In this document: piece by piece, positions 8,618-17,151 of the stretch
How positions within the stretch are numbered: the stretch's first letter is position 1
Layout of the letters: the number at the start of each line of letters is the position of its first letter
DNA from: Cupriavidus necator
GTDB taxonomy: Bacteria; Pseudomonadota; Gammaproteobacteria; Burkholderiales; Burkholderiaceae
Assembly: GCF_013141915.1 (NCBI RefSeq)
Contig: NZ_SROX01000006.1
Span: 1-64,000 of the forward strand
Direction: 5' to 3'
Length of the DNA stretch: 64,000 nt
Translations under genes and position numbers: made by a program
The notes under the pieces: model-generated
Seen by the model: only the letters and a program-made list of their open reading frames with translations
Databases searched by the model: none
Told to the model about the DNA's origin: nothing

Positions 8618-9609
8618 CAGTTCGCCGTCGCGCCGGTGTCTTTCACCACCTTGGTCCAGCGGGCGTACTCGCCGTGGATCAGGTCCCGGTACTGGGCTGG
8701 TGTGCCGCCGGTAGGCTCCGCGCCTTGCGCATGCAGGGCCTTGATCACCTCAGGCGCCTTGAGCGTGGCGTTCAGTTCGCGGTTGAGCCGTTCGACCACC
8801 GGCGTGGGCGTGCCCCTTGGCGCCACAAGGCCCTGCCAGGTACCGGAATCGAACCCCGGCAGCACCGACTCATCCAGCGTCGGCACGTCCTGCAACACCG
8901 AAACCCGCTTGACGGTGGTGGCCGCGACCGCGCGCAGCTTGCCTTCCTTGATGAACGGCAGCACCGCGTTCAGGCTTCCCGACATCATGAAGTCGATGCG
9001 TCCGGCGAGCAGGTCCGGCAGTGCCGCGGCATTGCCTTTGTAGGGGACGTGGTTGAACCTGGTCTTGGTCTTGTCGGCAAACACCACGCCAGTCAGGTGA
9101 TCGATGGTACCGTTGCCGGACGAGCCGAAGTTGAGCTGCCCCGGTTTGGCCTTCAGCAGCTTGATGAAATCGGCCGGCGTCTTTACCGGCGATTCGGCGT
9201 TGACGATCAGCACCAGCGGCACCGTAGCAGCGTAGCCGACGGGCGCGAAGATATGGTCCGGATTGAGTTTGGTGTTGTTGAACAGCGCCGGCGAGATCGC
9301 GATCGACGAGCTGTTGTACAGCAGGGTGTAGCCATCCGCCGGCGATTTCGCCACGAACTCTGCTGCAATATTGCCACCAGCGCCGGGACGGTTATCGACA
9401 ATGATCTGCTGACCCAGCCGCGTGCTCATATCTCGCGCAATCACGCGGGCGAGGATGTCCGTCGGTCCGCCTGCCGAGAACGCCACCACCAGGCGAATCG
9501 GCTTGTCCGGGAACGTCGCGGCATGCGCGCCGGATGCCAGTGTGCCGAGCATGACGCCGGCGATCAGGCTCAGCGCCTGGCGGCGCCCGATGCCAAGTGA
9601 AAACTTCAT
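8617..9609 (-). CDS. Bug/TctC-family periplasmic solute-binding protein, operon-internal
   Basis: A 330-aa exported receptor. MKFSLGIGRRQALSLIAGVM starts the signal peptide, which ends near SGAHAAT. Mature motifs are VVAFSAGGPTDILAR, VDNRPGAGG and HVPYKGNAAALPDLLAGRI. I prefer ATG 9609, with TTGGAG 7 nt upstream, over the in-frame ATG at 9621 that falls on the ribosome site. The stop overlaps the start of the amidohydrolase gene by one base. It follows the SDR gene by 46 bp. Confidence 0.9.
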   Translation of the reverse strand: MKFSLGIGRRQALSLIAGVMLGTLASGAHAATFPDKPIRLVVAFSAGGPTDILARVIARDMSTRLGQQIIVDNRPGAGGNIAAEFVAKSPADGYTLLYNSSSIAISPALFNNTKLNPDHIFAPVGYAATVPLVLIVNAESPVKTPADFIKLLKAKPGQLNFGSSGNGTIDHLTGVVFADKTKTRFNHVPYKGNAAALPDLLAGRIDFMMSGSLNAVLPFIKEGKLRAVAATTVKRVSVLQDVPTLDESVLPGFDSGTWQGLVAPRGTPTPVVERLNRELNATLKAPEVIKALHAQGAEPTGGTPAQYRDLIHGEYARWTKVVKDTGATAN

Positions 9610-9655
9610 TTGCAACTCCAAAGCTATTGCCTGCTGGTTTTGCGCTTGATGCGAT

Positions 9656-10456
9656 TCAGTCGCAGCGCACGCTCATGCCACCGTCGACTACGATCTCCGT
9701 ACCGGTGACGAAGCGCGCTTCATCGGATGCCAGGAACAGCGCCGCATTGGCGGTATCGCGGCCATCGCCCATGAACCCGAGCGGAATACGTGCCTGGCGC
9801 TGGGCCAGCAGTGTGTCCACATCACCGCCCGCGCGTTGCCCGGCAAGACGTGCCTCCACCATCGGCGTATGCATCTGACCGGGGATTACCGTGTTGACGC
9901 GAATGTTCTTCTTGGCGTACTCGACCGCGACCACGCGCGAGAGCTGGATGATCGCCGCCTTGGCCGAGGCGTAGCCGACCTGGGCCGAACCGGTCCAGCG
10001 GATGCCCGAAGTCGACGCGGTATTGACGATAGCGCCGCCGCCCTGCTGCTCCATGTGCGGCAGCACGTGCTTGCAGGTCAGGAAGACACTCTTCAGGTTG
10101 AAGTTGAGCTGGCGGTCCCAGTCTTCTTCGCTAAGCTGCACCGGGCCACCCTTGGCCGAGCCGCCGACGTTGTTCACCAGCACATCCACGCGCCCGAAGC
10201 GCGCCACGCAGGCATCGACCATGGCCTTGACCGCTGCTGTGTCGGTCACGTCGCACAGGTGCGAGTCAAACTCCGCACCCGCGGCGCCCAGCCGCTCCAG
10301 CGTTTCACGCATCGCATCAGCGCTTTTGTCGACCACGAAAATCTTTGCGCCTTCCTGTGCAAAGCGCACCGCAACGGCGCGGCCATTGCCCCACCCGGGG
10401 CCGACGCAACCCGCGCCAGTAACGATGACAACCTTTCCTTCAAGACGGCCAGACAT
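9656..10456 (-). CDS. Short-chain dehydrogenase/reductase (SDR)
   Basis: A 266-aa classical SDR, NAD(P)-dependent alcohol/ketone oxidoreductase in the cytosol. The cofactor loop TGAGCVGPGWG is at 13-23, NNVGG is near 95, the catalytic Ser lies in VNTASTSGIRW, and the YASAK catalytic pair is near 163. The PGQMHTPM segment is the usual post-catalytic PG motif. It starts at ATG 10456, 42 bp after the preceding gene, and is second in the six-gene operon, where it could oxidise a hydroxy-acid or sugar acid before lactone or ring processing. Confidence 0.9.
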   Translation of the reverse strand: MSGRLEGKVVIVTGAGCVGPGWGNGRAVAVRFAQEGAKIFVVDKSADAMRETLERLGAAGAEFDSHLCDVTDTAAVKAMVDACVARFGRVDVLVNNVGGSAKGGPVQLSEEDWDRQLNFNLKSVFLTCKHVLPHMEQQGGGAIVNTASTSGIRWTGSAQVGYASAKAAIIQLSRVVAVEYAKKNIRVNTVIPGQMHTPMVEARLAGQRAGGDVDTLLAQRQARIPLGFMGDGRDTANAALFLASDEARFVTGTEIVVDGGMSVRCD

Positions 10457-10498
10457 ACGGAATCCTTTTGTGTTTCGGGGTAACGGTTTGAACGGGAA

Positions 10499-11053
10499 TC
10501 AGGCGCACACCAATTCCGGTGCGCTGCCGTCCGGGGGCGCGACATCAAAGACGTTGATGGTCATCGAGATCAGCGTGTAGTAGCCCGCCAGGCCAACAAG
10601 GTCCACCACCTGATCCTTGCCCAGCACCGCCATCGCGCGCTGGTAAAGGTCGTCCGGCACATTGCGCGTGGCATGCAGCACAGTCAGGAACTCATGGATC
10701 ACGCGCTCATCCTCGTTGACGAAGACCGGCTCACGCCCTGCGCGGATCGCCTCGACCACGTCTTCGGCCACACCTGCCTTCAGCGCGATGGGCTTGTGTG
10801 CCCACCATTCGAATTCCGACATCCAGATGCGGGCCATCACCAGGATGGCCAGCTCCGACAGCCGCGGTGACAACGACGAGTCATAGCGGCAGTACTGGCC
10901 CAGCGCCTGCGCGCGATTGGCCAGGCCCGGGCGGTGCAGCCACATCGCAAGCGGCCCGCGAACCTGCCCGCGTGGACCGGCGGCAATCGCCGCGTGGACT
11001 TCCTGCTGCTCGGGCGTCAGTTCTTCGGGTTTCAGTGGCTTGAGGCGTTCCAT
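10499..11053 (-). CDS. Carboxymuconolactone decarboxylase family protein
   Basis: A 184-aa helical protein of the CMD/AhpD fold. The core at about 50-140 has the motif EFEWWAHKPIALKAGV, the EW..H signature of this fold; no AhpD-type CxxC pair is present, so a peroxidase role is unlikely. I take ATG 11053 with GGAG upstream rather than the longer frame to 11152, which begins with a basic, low-complexity stretch. It is first in the minus-strand operon and has a sigma70-like promoter at 11172-11201. It may decarboxylate or isomerise an unsaturated lactone, or may have a different role, as many family members are uncharacterised. Confidence 0.85.
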   Translation of the reverse strand: MERLKPLKPEELTPEQQEVHAAIAAGPRGQVRGPLAMWLHRPGLANRAQALGQYCRYDSSLSPRLSELAILVMARIWMSEFEWWAHKPIALKAGVAEDVVEAIRAGREPVFVNEDERVIHEFLTVLHATRNVPDDLYQRAMAVLGKDQVVDLVGLAGYYTLISMTINVFDVAPPDGSAPELVCA

Positions 11054-11171
11054 TCGCTTGCGCTCCGTGTCGACGCTCAGAAACGGAACACAGGCCAGGG
11101 CACCGATGGGGCGCGCGATCCGACGGGGTCGGCCGGGCTGTCTCCGCTTCATTGTTGGTTTGATGGAAGCT

Positions 11172-11201
11172 ATTCTGGTCGCCGGCTACGATAGCGTCCA
11201 A
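11172..11201 (-). promoter_or_regulatory. Predicted promoter of the lactone operon
   Basis: On the minus strand TTGGAC (11196-11201) and CAGAAT (11172-11177) are separated by 18 bp. The bases just upstream, AACTGTA next to TTGGAC, also occur (as AACAGTA) at the promoter at 14655-14684. It lies in the divergent region shared with the LysR gene at 11277. Confidence 0.5.
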
Positions 11202-11276
11202 TACAGTTTTAGGAAGAGACTGATTCCGTTCTAGAATAAGTCGACTTGGTCGTCCCCTTTCTTCAGCCCACGCGCC

Positions 11277-12161
11277 ATGCTCGAACTCCGTACCCTCCGC
11301 CTCTTCCTCGTACTCGCCGAGGAGCTTCACTTCGGGCGCGCCGCCCAGCGCCTGCTGATCTCGCAGCCGCCGCTGACCAAGCACATCCAGCAGCTCGAAG
11401 AAGACCTCGGCGTGCTGCTTTTCGATCGCAACCGCCGCACGGTGCGGCTGACGCCCGCCGGCTCGGCACTGGTGCGCGAAGCGCGCCGCATGCTCAACCA
11501 GCTCGACGCCACCGTGGAGGCGGTGCGCAAGGCCGAGCACGGCGAGACCGGCCATCTGCGCATCGGTTTTGTCGCGGCAGTGCTGTACATGAACGTCGAG
11601 CGCATCGTGCAGAAGTTCGAGCACGATATCGGCGAGATCGATATCACCTGGGAGGAGACCAGCACCGCCGAGCAGGTCGATGCGCTGCAGCGCGACCGCA
11701 TCGACCTGGGGTTCGCGCAGATCGGCACGCCCCCGGGCGAGCTTCGCGCCCATGTCATCCACAAGGAGCGGCTGGTGGCGGCTTTGCCGGCATCGCACCC
11801 GTACGCCAAACGCAAGCGCATCGACCTGGTGCGGCTGGCCGAGATGCCCTTTGTCACGATCCCGCGCGACAGTGCGCCGGCGTACTTCGACCTGGTGACT
11901 TCCACCTGCGTCCAGGCCGGCTTCAGCCCGCATATCCGGCATTACGCCAAGCACCTGTTGTCAGTGGTCAGCCTGGTGGGGCTGGGCCGCGGCATCGCGT
12001 TGGTACCGGCCACGCTCGCGAAGGCCTCGCTGCCCGGCGTGGCCTTGCGCGACCTCACCGGCGAGCCCGCCGTCGCCGAGTACTCGGCGATCTGGAATCC
12101 CGACAACGGCTCGCCAGTGCTGCAGCGCGCGCTGCGTTCGCTCGGGGTGCCGCCAGCGTAG
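11277..12161 (+). CDS. LysR-family transcriptional regulator
   Basis: A 294-aa LTTR. The N-terminal helix-turn-helix is LHFGRAAQRLLISQPPLTKH, followed by the linker helix LFDRNRRTVRLTPAG; the rest is the two-lobed effector domain. Its N-terminus resembles the CatM/BenM/CbnR group, which sense muconate-type acids (family knowledge). It diverges from the six-gene lactone operon and is its likely activator. It converges with the MmgE/PrpD gene, leaving only 5 bp between stops. Confidence 0.92.
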   Translation: MLELRTLRLFLVLAEELHFGRAAQRLLISQPPLTKHIQQLEEDLGVLLFDRNRRTVRLTPAGSALVREARRMLNQLDATVEAVRKAEHGETGHLRIGFVAAVLYMNVERIVQKFEHDIGEIDITWEETSTAEQVDALQRDRIDLGFAQIGTPPGELRAHVIHKERLVAALPASHPYAKRKRIDLVRLAEMPFVTIPRDSAPAYFDLVTSTCVQAGFSPHIRHYAKHLLSVVSLVGLGRGIALVPATLAKASLPGVALRDLTGEPAVAEYSAIWNPDNGSPVLQRALRSLGVPPA

Positions 12162-12166
12162 CCCCT

Positions 12167-13552
12167 TCAGGCGACGGATTCGGCGGCGGCCAGGATGTGG
12201 CGCACCGGCGTCATCGTCAGCTTGCCAAATACGTCGATCAGCACCTCCGCCTGCGCGGGCGCAAGCACGCCCGCCGTCACGGCGCGGAACTTGTCCCGGA
12301 TGGCTGCCATGCGCGCCGGATTCTCCGCGGAGCCCGACGGATTGGCCTGGTACGCACGCACCCGCTCGCCGTTCTTTGACATCAGCTCCACCCAGCCACA
12401 GAAGCTGGCCGGATATAGCGCGTCGAGTTCGGGGTCGCGGACGATCTCGATCGCGTTGGCCAGCGCGACGATCTGCGCGTCCGCCAGGCGGGCCTGCCCG
12501 AACTGCGCCGGCAATACCTCGCCATCCAGCAGCGCCACCGCCAGCGCGTAGCGGGCACTCATCTGCGCGTTCAGCACGCTGCCCGGCGCGTAACGGTAGC
12601 CGCATTGCACATCGACTACGGTTGGCATGCCGACGCGAATCGGCCCCTGTCCCACCCAGTCGGCACGCAGCCGCAGCGCACAATCGACATGCGCATGGGC
12701 ACTGCCGCAGCACGCATAGGGCTTGAAATTGGTCCGCGGCATATGCCAGTCGCTGCCCAGCCCTTCCAGCAGCCTTTCCGGCTTGGGCGACTCCGAGAAT
12801 GCCTTGAGCCAGCCACCGTCTCCGGTCTCGAACAACTGCGTCGGGCCGGTGAGGCCGCGCGCCGCCAGTTCCGCAGCCATCACGCCGGCCTGCGCGCCGC
12901 GCCCAGGGTGGAAGCGCTTGGAATCCGTGCCGTCGCAAGCGAACGCAAACAGTCCGCCCGACTGGGTGCCGGCAAGACCCAGCGCCCACGCGGTGCGCTC
13001 GGCGTCGAGCCCCAGCATCACCGCCGATGCCGCTGCCGCGCCCAGCGGCGCGCACACGGCGGTCATATGCCACCCCTTCATCCTGGCCAGCGCCGGCTGC
13101 AGCGCCAGTGAGCAGCGGATCATGGCTTCGTAGCCGACGGCAATAGCGGTCTCGGCCCGTTCGGGCGGCACCTCGCGAGTCTCGGCCAACGCGAAGACCG
13201 CCGGCAATACGACCGCACCCAAGTGGACCTTTGCATTGTGAAAGTCGTCCAGCTCATAGGCGTGCGCAGCGGCGCCATTGACCAGCGCGGCATCGGCGGC
13301 CCGATACGTCATGCCCGGCCGGCCCCATGCGCGTGCCCCGCCACCGCGCGGAGCGAGGTAACCATCATCCGCCCAGCCACGGATGGCCTGCGACCAGGGC
13401 TCGTCATGTCCGGTCAGGGCGGCGCCAAACGTATCCAGGGAGAGGCCTGCGACCGCCTGCCGGACCGCGTCCGGCAGATCGGCATTACGGATCCCGGCGA
13501 TCCATCCTGCAAGTTCCCGGGTGATGGGCACCCCTTGCGTTTGCTGAGGCAT
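12167..13552 (-). CDS. MmgE/PrpD family protein
   Basis: A 461-aa cytosolic protein of the 2-methylcitrate dehydratase/aconitate decarboxylase fold. The helical domain (about 1-270) contains NGAAAHAYELDD and GWHMTAVCAPLGAAAAS; the second, smaller domain follows (FKPYACCGSAHAHVDCAL, with His and Cys in the usual active-site stretch). The track of codons also allows a TTG start at 13585 that would overlap the Bug stop by 3 bp; I prefer the ATG at 13552. It follows the Bug gene and probably shares its LysR-linked promoter. The likely chemistry is dehydration or decarboxylation of a polycarboxylate, but substrate is unknown. Confidence 0.85.
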   Translation of the reverse strand: MPQQTQGVPITRELAGWIAGIRNADLPDAVRQAVAGLSLDTFGAALTGHDEPWSQAIRGWADDGYLAPRGGGARAWGRPGMTYRAADAALVNGAAAHAYELDDFHNAKVHLGAVVLPAVFALAETREVPPERAETAIAVGYEAMIRCSLALQPALARMKGWHMTAVCAPLGAAAASAVMLGLDAERTAWALGLAGTQSGGLFAFACDGTDSKRFHPGRGAQAGVMAAELAARGLTGPTQLFETGDGGWLKAFSESPKPERLLEGLGSDWHMPRTNFKPYACCGSAHAHVDCALRLRADWVGQGPIRVGMPTVVDVQCGYRYAPGSVLNAQMSARYALAVALLDGEVLPAQFGQARLADAQIVALANAIEIVRDPELDALYPASFCGWVELMSKNGERVRAYQANPSGSAENPARMAAIRDKFRAVTAGVLAPAQAEVLIDVFGKLTMTPVRHILAAAESVA

Positions 13553-13581
13553 GCTTGCTGGTCCTTGTTCCTGTCTTTCGC

Positions 13582-14577
13582 TCAATCGATACGGATGCTG
13601 GCTGCCTTGACGATGCCCGCGACCTTGTCGATCTCATCCTTGATCACCACCTTGAACTGCTCAGGCGTGGACTGTACGGCTTCAAAGGCCAGCTCGTCGA
13701 AGCGCGCCTTGAGGCTGGCTTCACGCACGGCCTTGTTGAGTTCCAGCGACAGCTTGCGGGTGATGTCCGCAGGCAGGGCGGCGGGACCCCAAAGCCCGTA
13801 CCACGACAGCAGTTCAAAACCCGGCAGCCCACTCTCGGCAACGGTCGGCACGCCCGGAAGCTGCGGGATACGCTGGCTGCTCGTGACCGCCAGCACCTTC
13901 AGCCGCCCCGTCTTGACGAACGGATACGCACCCGGCATCGGCGACACCGCCGCCGACACGTGACCGCCCATCACGTCGTTCAACTGCGGCACGGCGCCCT
14001 TGTAGGACACGATATCCATTTCCAGCTTGAACGCGTGGCGGATCATCTCTTCGGCCAGGTGGCTGGTGGTGCCTAGCCCGGAGGTGGCCCAGGTATAGGT
14101 TCGCGGCTTCGCTTGCGCCAGCTTGACGAGGTCGCGCAGCGAGTTGGTGGGAAGGCTGGTGTTGGCAACGACGAGTAGCGGCACGTGCCCCACCTGTGCG
14201 ATCGGGGTGAAATCCCTGATGGCGTCGTAAGGAGCGTTCTTCGCGACCAGCGGCAGGTAGACCTGGCTGGAGGCATTGAAGAGCAGCGTGTAGCCGTCGG
14301 CCGATGCCTTCGCCACCGCCTCGGACCCGATCATGCCCGACGCGCCCGGCCGGTTCTCGATAACGATCGCTTGCCCAAGCTGGCGCTGCAGCTGCGCAGC
14401 CACCAGGCGCCCGACTGTATCGATCGAGCCGCCCGGGGTGTAAGGGATGATCATCTTGATCGGGCGATTGGGATACGCGTCGCTCGCGTACGCCACCGGC
14501 TGCGATCCGATCATCATCGCCATCGCAGCGATCACACCCAGCACCGTACGCCGCCCGTTTCTACCTGTCCTGCTCAT
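13582..14577 (-). CDS. Bug/TctC-family periplasmic solute-binding protein
   Basis: A 331-aa exported receptor. The signal peptide (MSRTGRNGRRTVLGVIAAMA onward) cleaves near VAYASD. Motifs: IIPYTPGGSIDTVGR, IENRPGASG and VSYKGAVPQLNDVMGGHV. ATG 14577 is preceded by GAGGAGACAGCC, nearly the same leader as the Bug gene at 3957, hinting at common ancestry of those 5' ends. Transcribed from the promoter at 14655-14684, it heads a two-gene unit with MmgE/PrpD, pointing to a tricarboxylate- or citrate-like ligand. Confidence 0.9.
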   Translation of the reverse strand: MSRTGRNGRRTVLGVIAAMAMMIGSQPVAYASDAYPNRPIKMIIPYTPGGSIDTVGRLVAAQLQRQLGQAIVIENRPGASGMIGSEAVAKASADGYTLLFNASSQVYLPLVAKNAPYDAIRDFTPIAQVGHVPLLVVANTSLPTNSLRDLVKLAQAKPRTYTWATSGLGTTSHLAEEMIRHAFKLEMDIVSYKGAVPQLNDVMGGHVSAAVSPMPGAYPFVKTGRLKVLAVTSSQRIPQLPGVPTVAESGLPGFELLSWYGLWGPAALPADITRKLSLELNKAVREASLKARFDELAFEAVQSTPEQFKVVIKDEIDKVAGIVKAASIRID

Positions 14578-14654
14578 GGCTGTCTCCTCGGTTTTTGCGC
14601 GGCTTCCTGGTCTTCCGGAGCCTTCCGTCCGCATGGCGCCGCGCTATGCAGGCC

Positions 14655-14716
14655 ACTGTAGGGACGGGCCGACGGACCGTCCAATACTGTTTCGCTCCAT
14701 GAGTTATAGGGCTGGC
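14655..14716 (-). promoter_or_regulatory. LysR-type promoter of the Bug-MmgE unit
   Basis: Minus strand: TTGGAC (14679-14684), an 18-bp spacer, and TACAGT (14655-14660). Seventeen bases upstream of the -35 lies a box whose plus-strand reading is AGTTATAGGGCTGGC (14702-14716). The same -10, spacer length and box position recur at 16644-16705. The LysR gene at 14792 is the obvious candidate binder. Confidence 0.6.
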
Positions 14717-14791
14717 ATATGACACGGCACTGCGCTCCCGTGCGTTGGTTGCGGCTATCCTAGTGCCCCGTCCCGCAAGGAAACCAGCACC

Positions 14792-15679
14792 ATGGAACTC
14801 CGGCAACTCCTCTATTTCGTGACCGTCGCGGATGAGTTGAACTTCAGCAAGGCCGCGGTGCGGCTGCACATGTCGCAGCCACCGCTCTCCCAGCAAATCA
14901 AGGCACTGGAGGACGAGATGGGCGTGGAGCTGTTGGCACGCAATCGACGGGAAGTCCGCCTGACTGACGCTGGCCGTGCCTTCCAGGCGGACTGCCGCAC
15001 CGTGCTCGAACAGTTGCGCGTCGCTGTGACCACCGCGCGGCGCACGGCGGCCGGTGACATCGGCACGCTGCAGATCGGCATGGTGACGTCAGGCATCTTC
15101 CACGTGCTGCCCACCATCCTGACACGCATGGCAGAGCGTTTCCCCGGTCTGCATATCGCCGTTACCGACATGGGCTCGGCCGACCAGGCGCATGCCGTGA
15201 TGCAAGGCAAGCTCGATATTGGCATCGTGCATTCGATCCCGACGCGCGGCGGCCTCGGCAAGGCACCGATCTTCACCGAGAATTTCACTATCGTCATGCC
15301 TGAGGACCACGAACTCGCCGCCCGGCCTGCACTGGCGCTCCGCGACCTGGAGGGGGTGCCGCTGGTGGCATTCTCGCGCGAGCACGCGCCGGCGCTGTTC
15401 GACGGCGTGATCGCCTCATGCCTGCATGCCGGCTTCAGTCCCGTCATTGCGCACACGGCGCGCAATCCACTGACCACCTTTCAGATGGTCAAGCTCGGCC
15501 TGGGGGTGGCGCTGGTGCCGCGTTCCTACGCCCGTGCAGGCCTCCCAGGCGTGGCGTTCCGCGAGATCGGGCATACCGCTGGCCACATCCAGCTCTATGC
15601 AATCTGGCGTGAGCAGGCCCCCAGCGATCTGGTCACGCGGGTGGTGAGCGAAGTGATGAGCGAACCAATCGGGGACTAA
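14792..15679 (+). CDS. LysR-family transcriptional regulator
   Basis: A 295-aa LTTR with the HTH at LNFSKAAVRLHMSQPPLSQQ and linker LLARNRREVRLTDAGRAF; the effector domain includes LQIGMVTSGIFHVLPTILT. It starts at ATG 14792 and diverges from the Bug/MmgE pair. The shared upstream box at 14702 and 16691 suggests it controls both that pair and the alpha/beta hydrolase gene, which lies convergent just downstream (21 bp between stops). Confidence 0.92.
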   Translation: MELRQLLYFVTVADELNFSKAAVRLHMSQPPLSQQIKALEDEMGVELLARNRREVRLTDAGRAFQADCRTVLEQLRVAVTTARRTAAGDIGTLQIGMVTSGIFHVLPTILTRMAERFPGLHIAVTDMGSADQAHAVMQGKLDIGIVHSIPTRGGLGKAPIFTENFTIVMPEDHELAARPALALRDLEGVPLVAFSREHAPALFDGVIASCLHAGFSPVIAHTARNPLTTFQMVKLGLGVALVPRSYARAGLPGVAFREIGHTAGHIQLYAIWREQAPSDLVTRVVSEVMSEPIGD

Positions 15680-15700
15680 GCCGCTTCCCGCAGCCGTCAG

Positions 15701-16585
15701 TCAAGCCACCGTGCTTTGTGACGGAGGTAGCGCGGCCACATAGTCGAGGATCGCGGCCACAACCTCGTCCAGCCGCTCCGGCAGCAACGCATGCGCGGCG
15801 TCGCGGATGGTGAGGTTGGTCACGCGCTCGCCCAGGTAGTCACGCAGCACATTGGCATAGCGCTGCGGTGCAATCACATCGTACTCTGCCTGGACATTCA
15901 GGATTGGCACGTTGCCGCCGGCAAAAAAGTCATCGACCGGCGTGCGCTTCTGCGCCAGCGTCTGCATCGTCATCAGTTCTGTGTTCCAGCCCTGCAGCCA
16001 GGGCGCAGGGTCATTGCACGGCGCGAAGAATACCGCGCGGAGGCTTTCCAGGCGAACCGTGTCCGGCAGGCTGGTATCACCGCAACGCTCGATCTGGGCG
16101 CGTACCTCCGGCGGAATCGGCACTGCATCGACCTCCTTCGGCACCTTTCCCGCCGAGCCGGCCAGCAGGACCAGCGCGCGCACCAAGTCAGGCCGGTCGC
16201 TGGCCACGGTGCGAGCGATCCAGTTGCCATGGGCATGCCCGACGATAACAACCGGCGCCTGGCCCGCATGCTCGATCACCGCCGCGATATCGCCTGCCCA
16301 GTCGTGCAACGTCTTGTCGGCAAGCGGACCAACGCTGCGGCCATTGCCGCGCGGCTCCGGGCAAAGCACGCGATAGCCGGCAGCCGAAAGCGGCGCGGCC
16401 AATTCCAGCATGTCCGTTGCGCCGCGGCCGAGCGACGGCAGCAAGACGACGGCCGGCCCGGCACCCAGCTCGTAGACCTCAATGGAGATCACCGCCGAGC
16501 GCGGTACTTCGTAGCGCCGGACTGCGCTTTGCTTGTCGCGGGCGTACGATGTTGCCTGCGCTTGCTGCTCCGTGTTGCCTGGCAT
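15701..16585 (-). CDS. Alpha/beta hydrolase-fold protein with Ala at the nucleophile elbow
   Basis: A 294-aa alpha/beta-hydrolase. The oxyanion-loop region is VVLLPSLGRGATDM and the elbow reads VVIVGHAHGNWIAR, so the usual GxSxG nucleophile is Ala in GHAHG. A candidate acid lies in VQAEYDVIAPQ and the terminal His in RDAAHALLPER. With acid and His kept but no Ser, Cys or Asp at the elbow, it may be non-hydrolytic, use another nucleophile, or belong to the GHAxG subgroup seen in some proteobacterial homologues. ATG 16585; promoter at 16644-16673. No signal peptide. Confidence 0.82.
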   Translation of the reverse strand: MPGNTEQQAQATSYARDKQSAVRRYEVPRSAVISIEVYELGAGPAVVLLPSLGRGATDMLELAAPLSAAGYRVLCPEPRGNGRSVGPLADKTLHDWAGDIAAVIEHAGQAPVVIVGHAHGNWIARTVASDRPDLVRALVLLAGSAGKVPKEVDAVPIPPEVRAQIERCGDTSLPDTVRLESLRAVFFAPCNDPAPWLQGWNTELMTMQTLAQKRTPVDDFFAGGNVPILNVQAEYDVIAPQRYANVLRDYLGERVTNLTIRDAAHALLPERLDEVVAAILDYVAALPPSQSTVA

Positions 16586-16643
16586 GACCTGGTCTCCTCA
16601 GTGTTCCGGTCAGGACAACGGCGTCCTGCACCTTGTCCGGCCC

Positions 16644-16705
16644 ACTGTACCGAGGCCACCGTGTAAATTCCAATATGGAATCTGACTGACAGTTATAGGG
16701 CTAGC
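16644..16705 (-). promoter_or_regulatory. LysR-type promoter of the alpha/beta hydrolase gene
   Basis: Minus strand: TTGGAA (16668-16673), 18-bp spacer, TACAGT (16644-16649). The plus-strand box AGTTATAGGGCTAGC at 16691-16705 is 17 bp upstream of the -35, exactly as at 14702-14716. Intervening bases differ, so the shared parts look functional rather than a simple duplication. Confidence 0.6.
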
Positions 16706-16748
16706 GCGGAACACGGCCAGCCTTTTCTGCCGGTTTAGTCAGGCAAGC

Positions 16749-16891
16749 TTAGTCAGGCTTGATCCCGATCTTCGTCACGATCTCCGACCAGGTCTTCACT
16801 TCGCGGCCCATCAGCGAGGCAAACTGCTGCGGCGTGCCGTCGGCCGGGGCGGCGCCGTCGGTGGCAAACCTGGCGGCGGTCTCGGGGGCAT
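16749..16891 (-). pseudogene. 3' remnant of a Bug/tctC gene
   Basis: About 47 codons ending in TAA. The reading includes DGTPQQFASLMGREVKTWSE and ends VTKIGIKPD, the typical C-terminal tail of a Bug protein. Homology stops abruptly near 16891, where the sequence changes character; no start or ligand-binding core remains. It sits directly upstream of the alpha/beta hydrolase promoter, so an intact Bug gene once headed this unit. Confidence 0.85.
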
Positions 16892-17151
16892 TGAAAAGGA
16901 GAGACGTTGTTAATTGTTGGAATCTTAAGTGTCCGTTTTACGGGCCATCTCGGTCGTCGAGGATCGGAAACGGACTGGCTCAAACGTCGTCTACGGAAGC
17001 TCGCGGACCCACTCTGCGTCGGTGCCTGAGCGCGACCGCCTCCGGCCATGAACGGTCGTTTGCGATTTGATCCGCGAAGGACCGTTCACGAAGGAAGTAC
17101 CGACTGTCGAGGCCGGCCAAAAACGGCGAGCCTGTTTTCCGGAAAAACATC
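16892..17151. other. Gene-free stretch after the tctC truncation point
   Basis: No coding frame is convincing. It contains an inverted repeat GAACGGTC (17050-17057) and GACCGTTC (17080-17087) with a 22-nt spacer, too far apart for a strong hairpin. The sudden junction with the tctC remnant suggests an insertion or deletion boundary. Confidence 0.35.
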
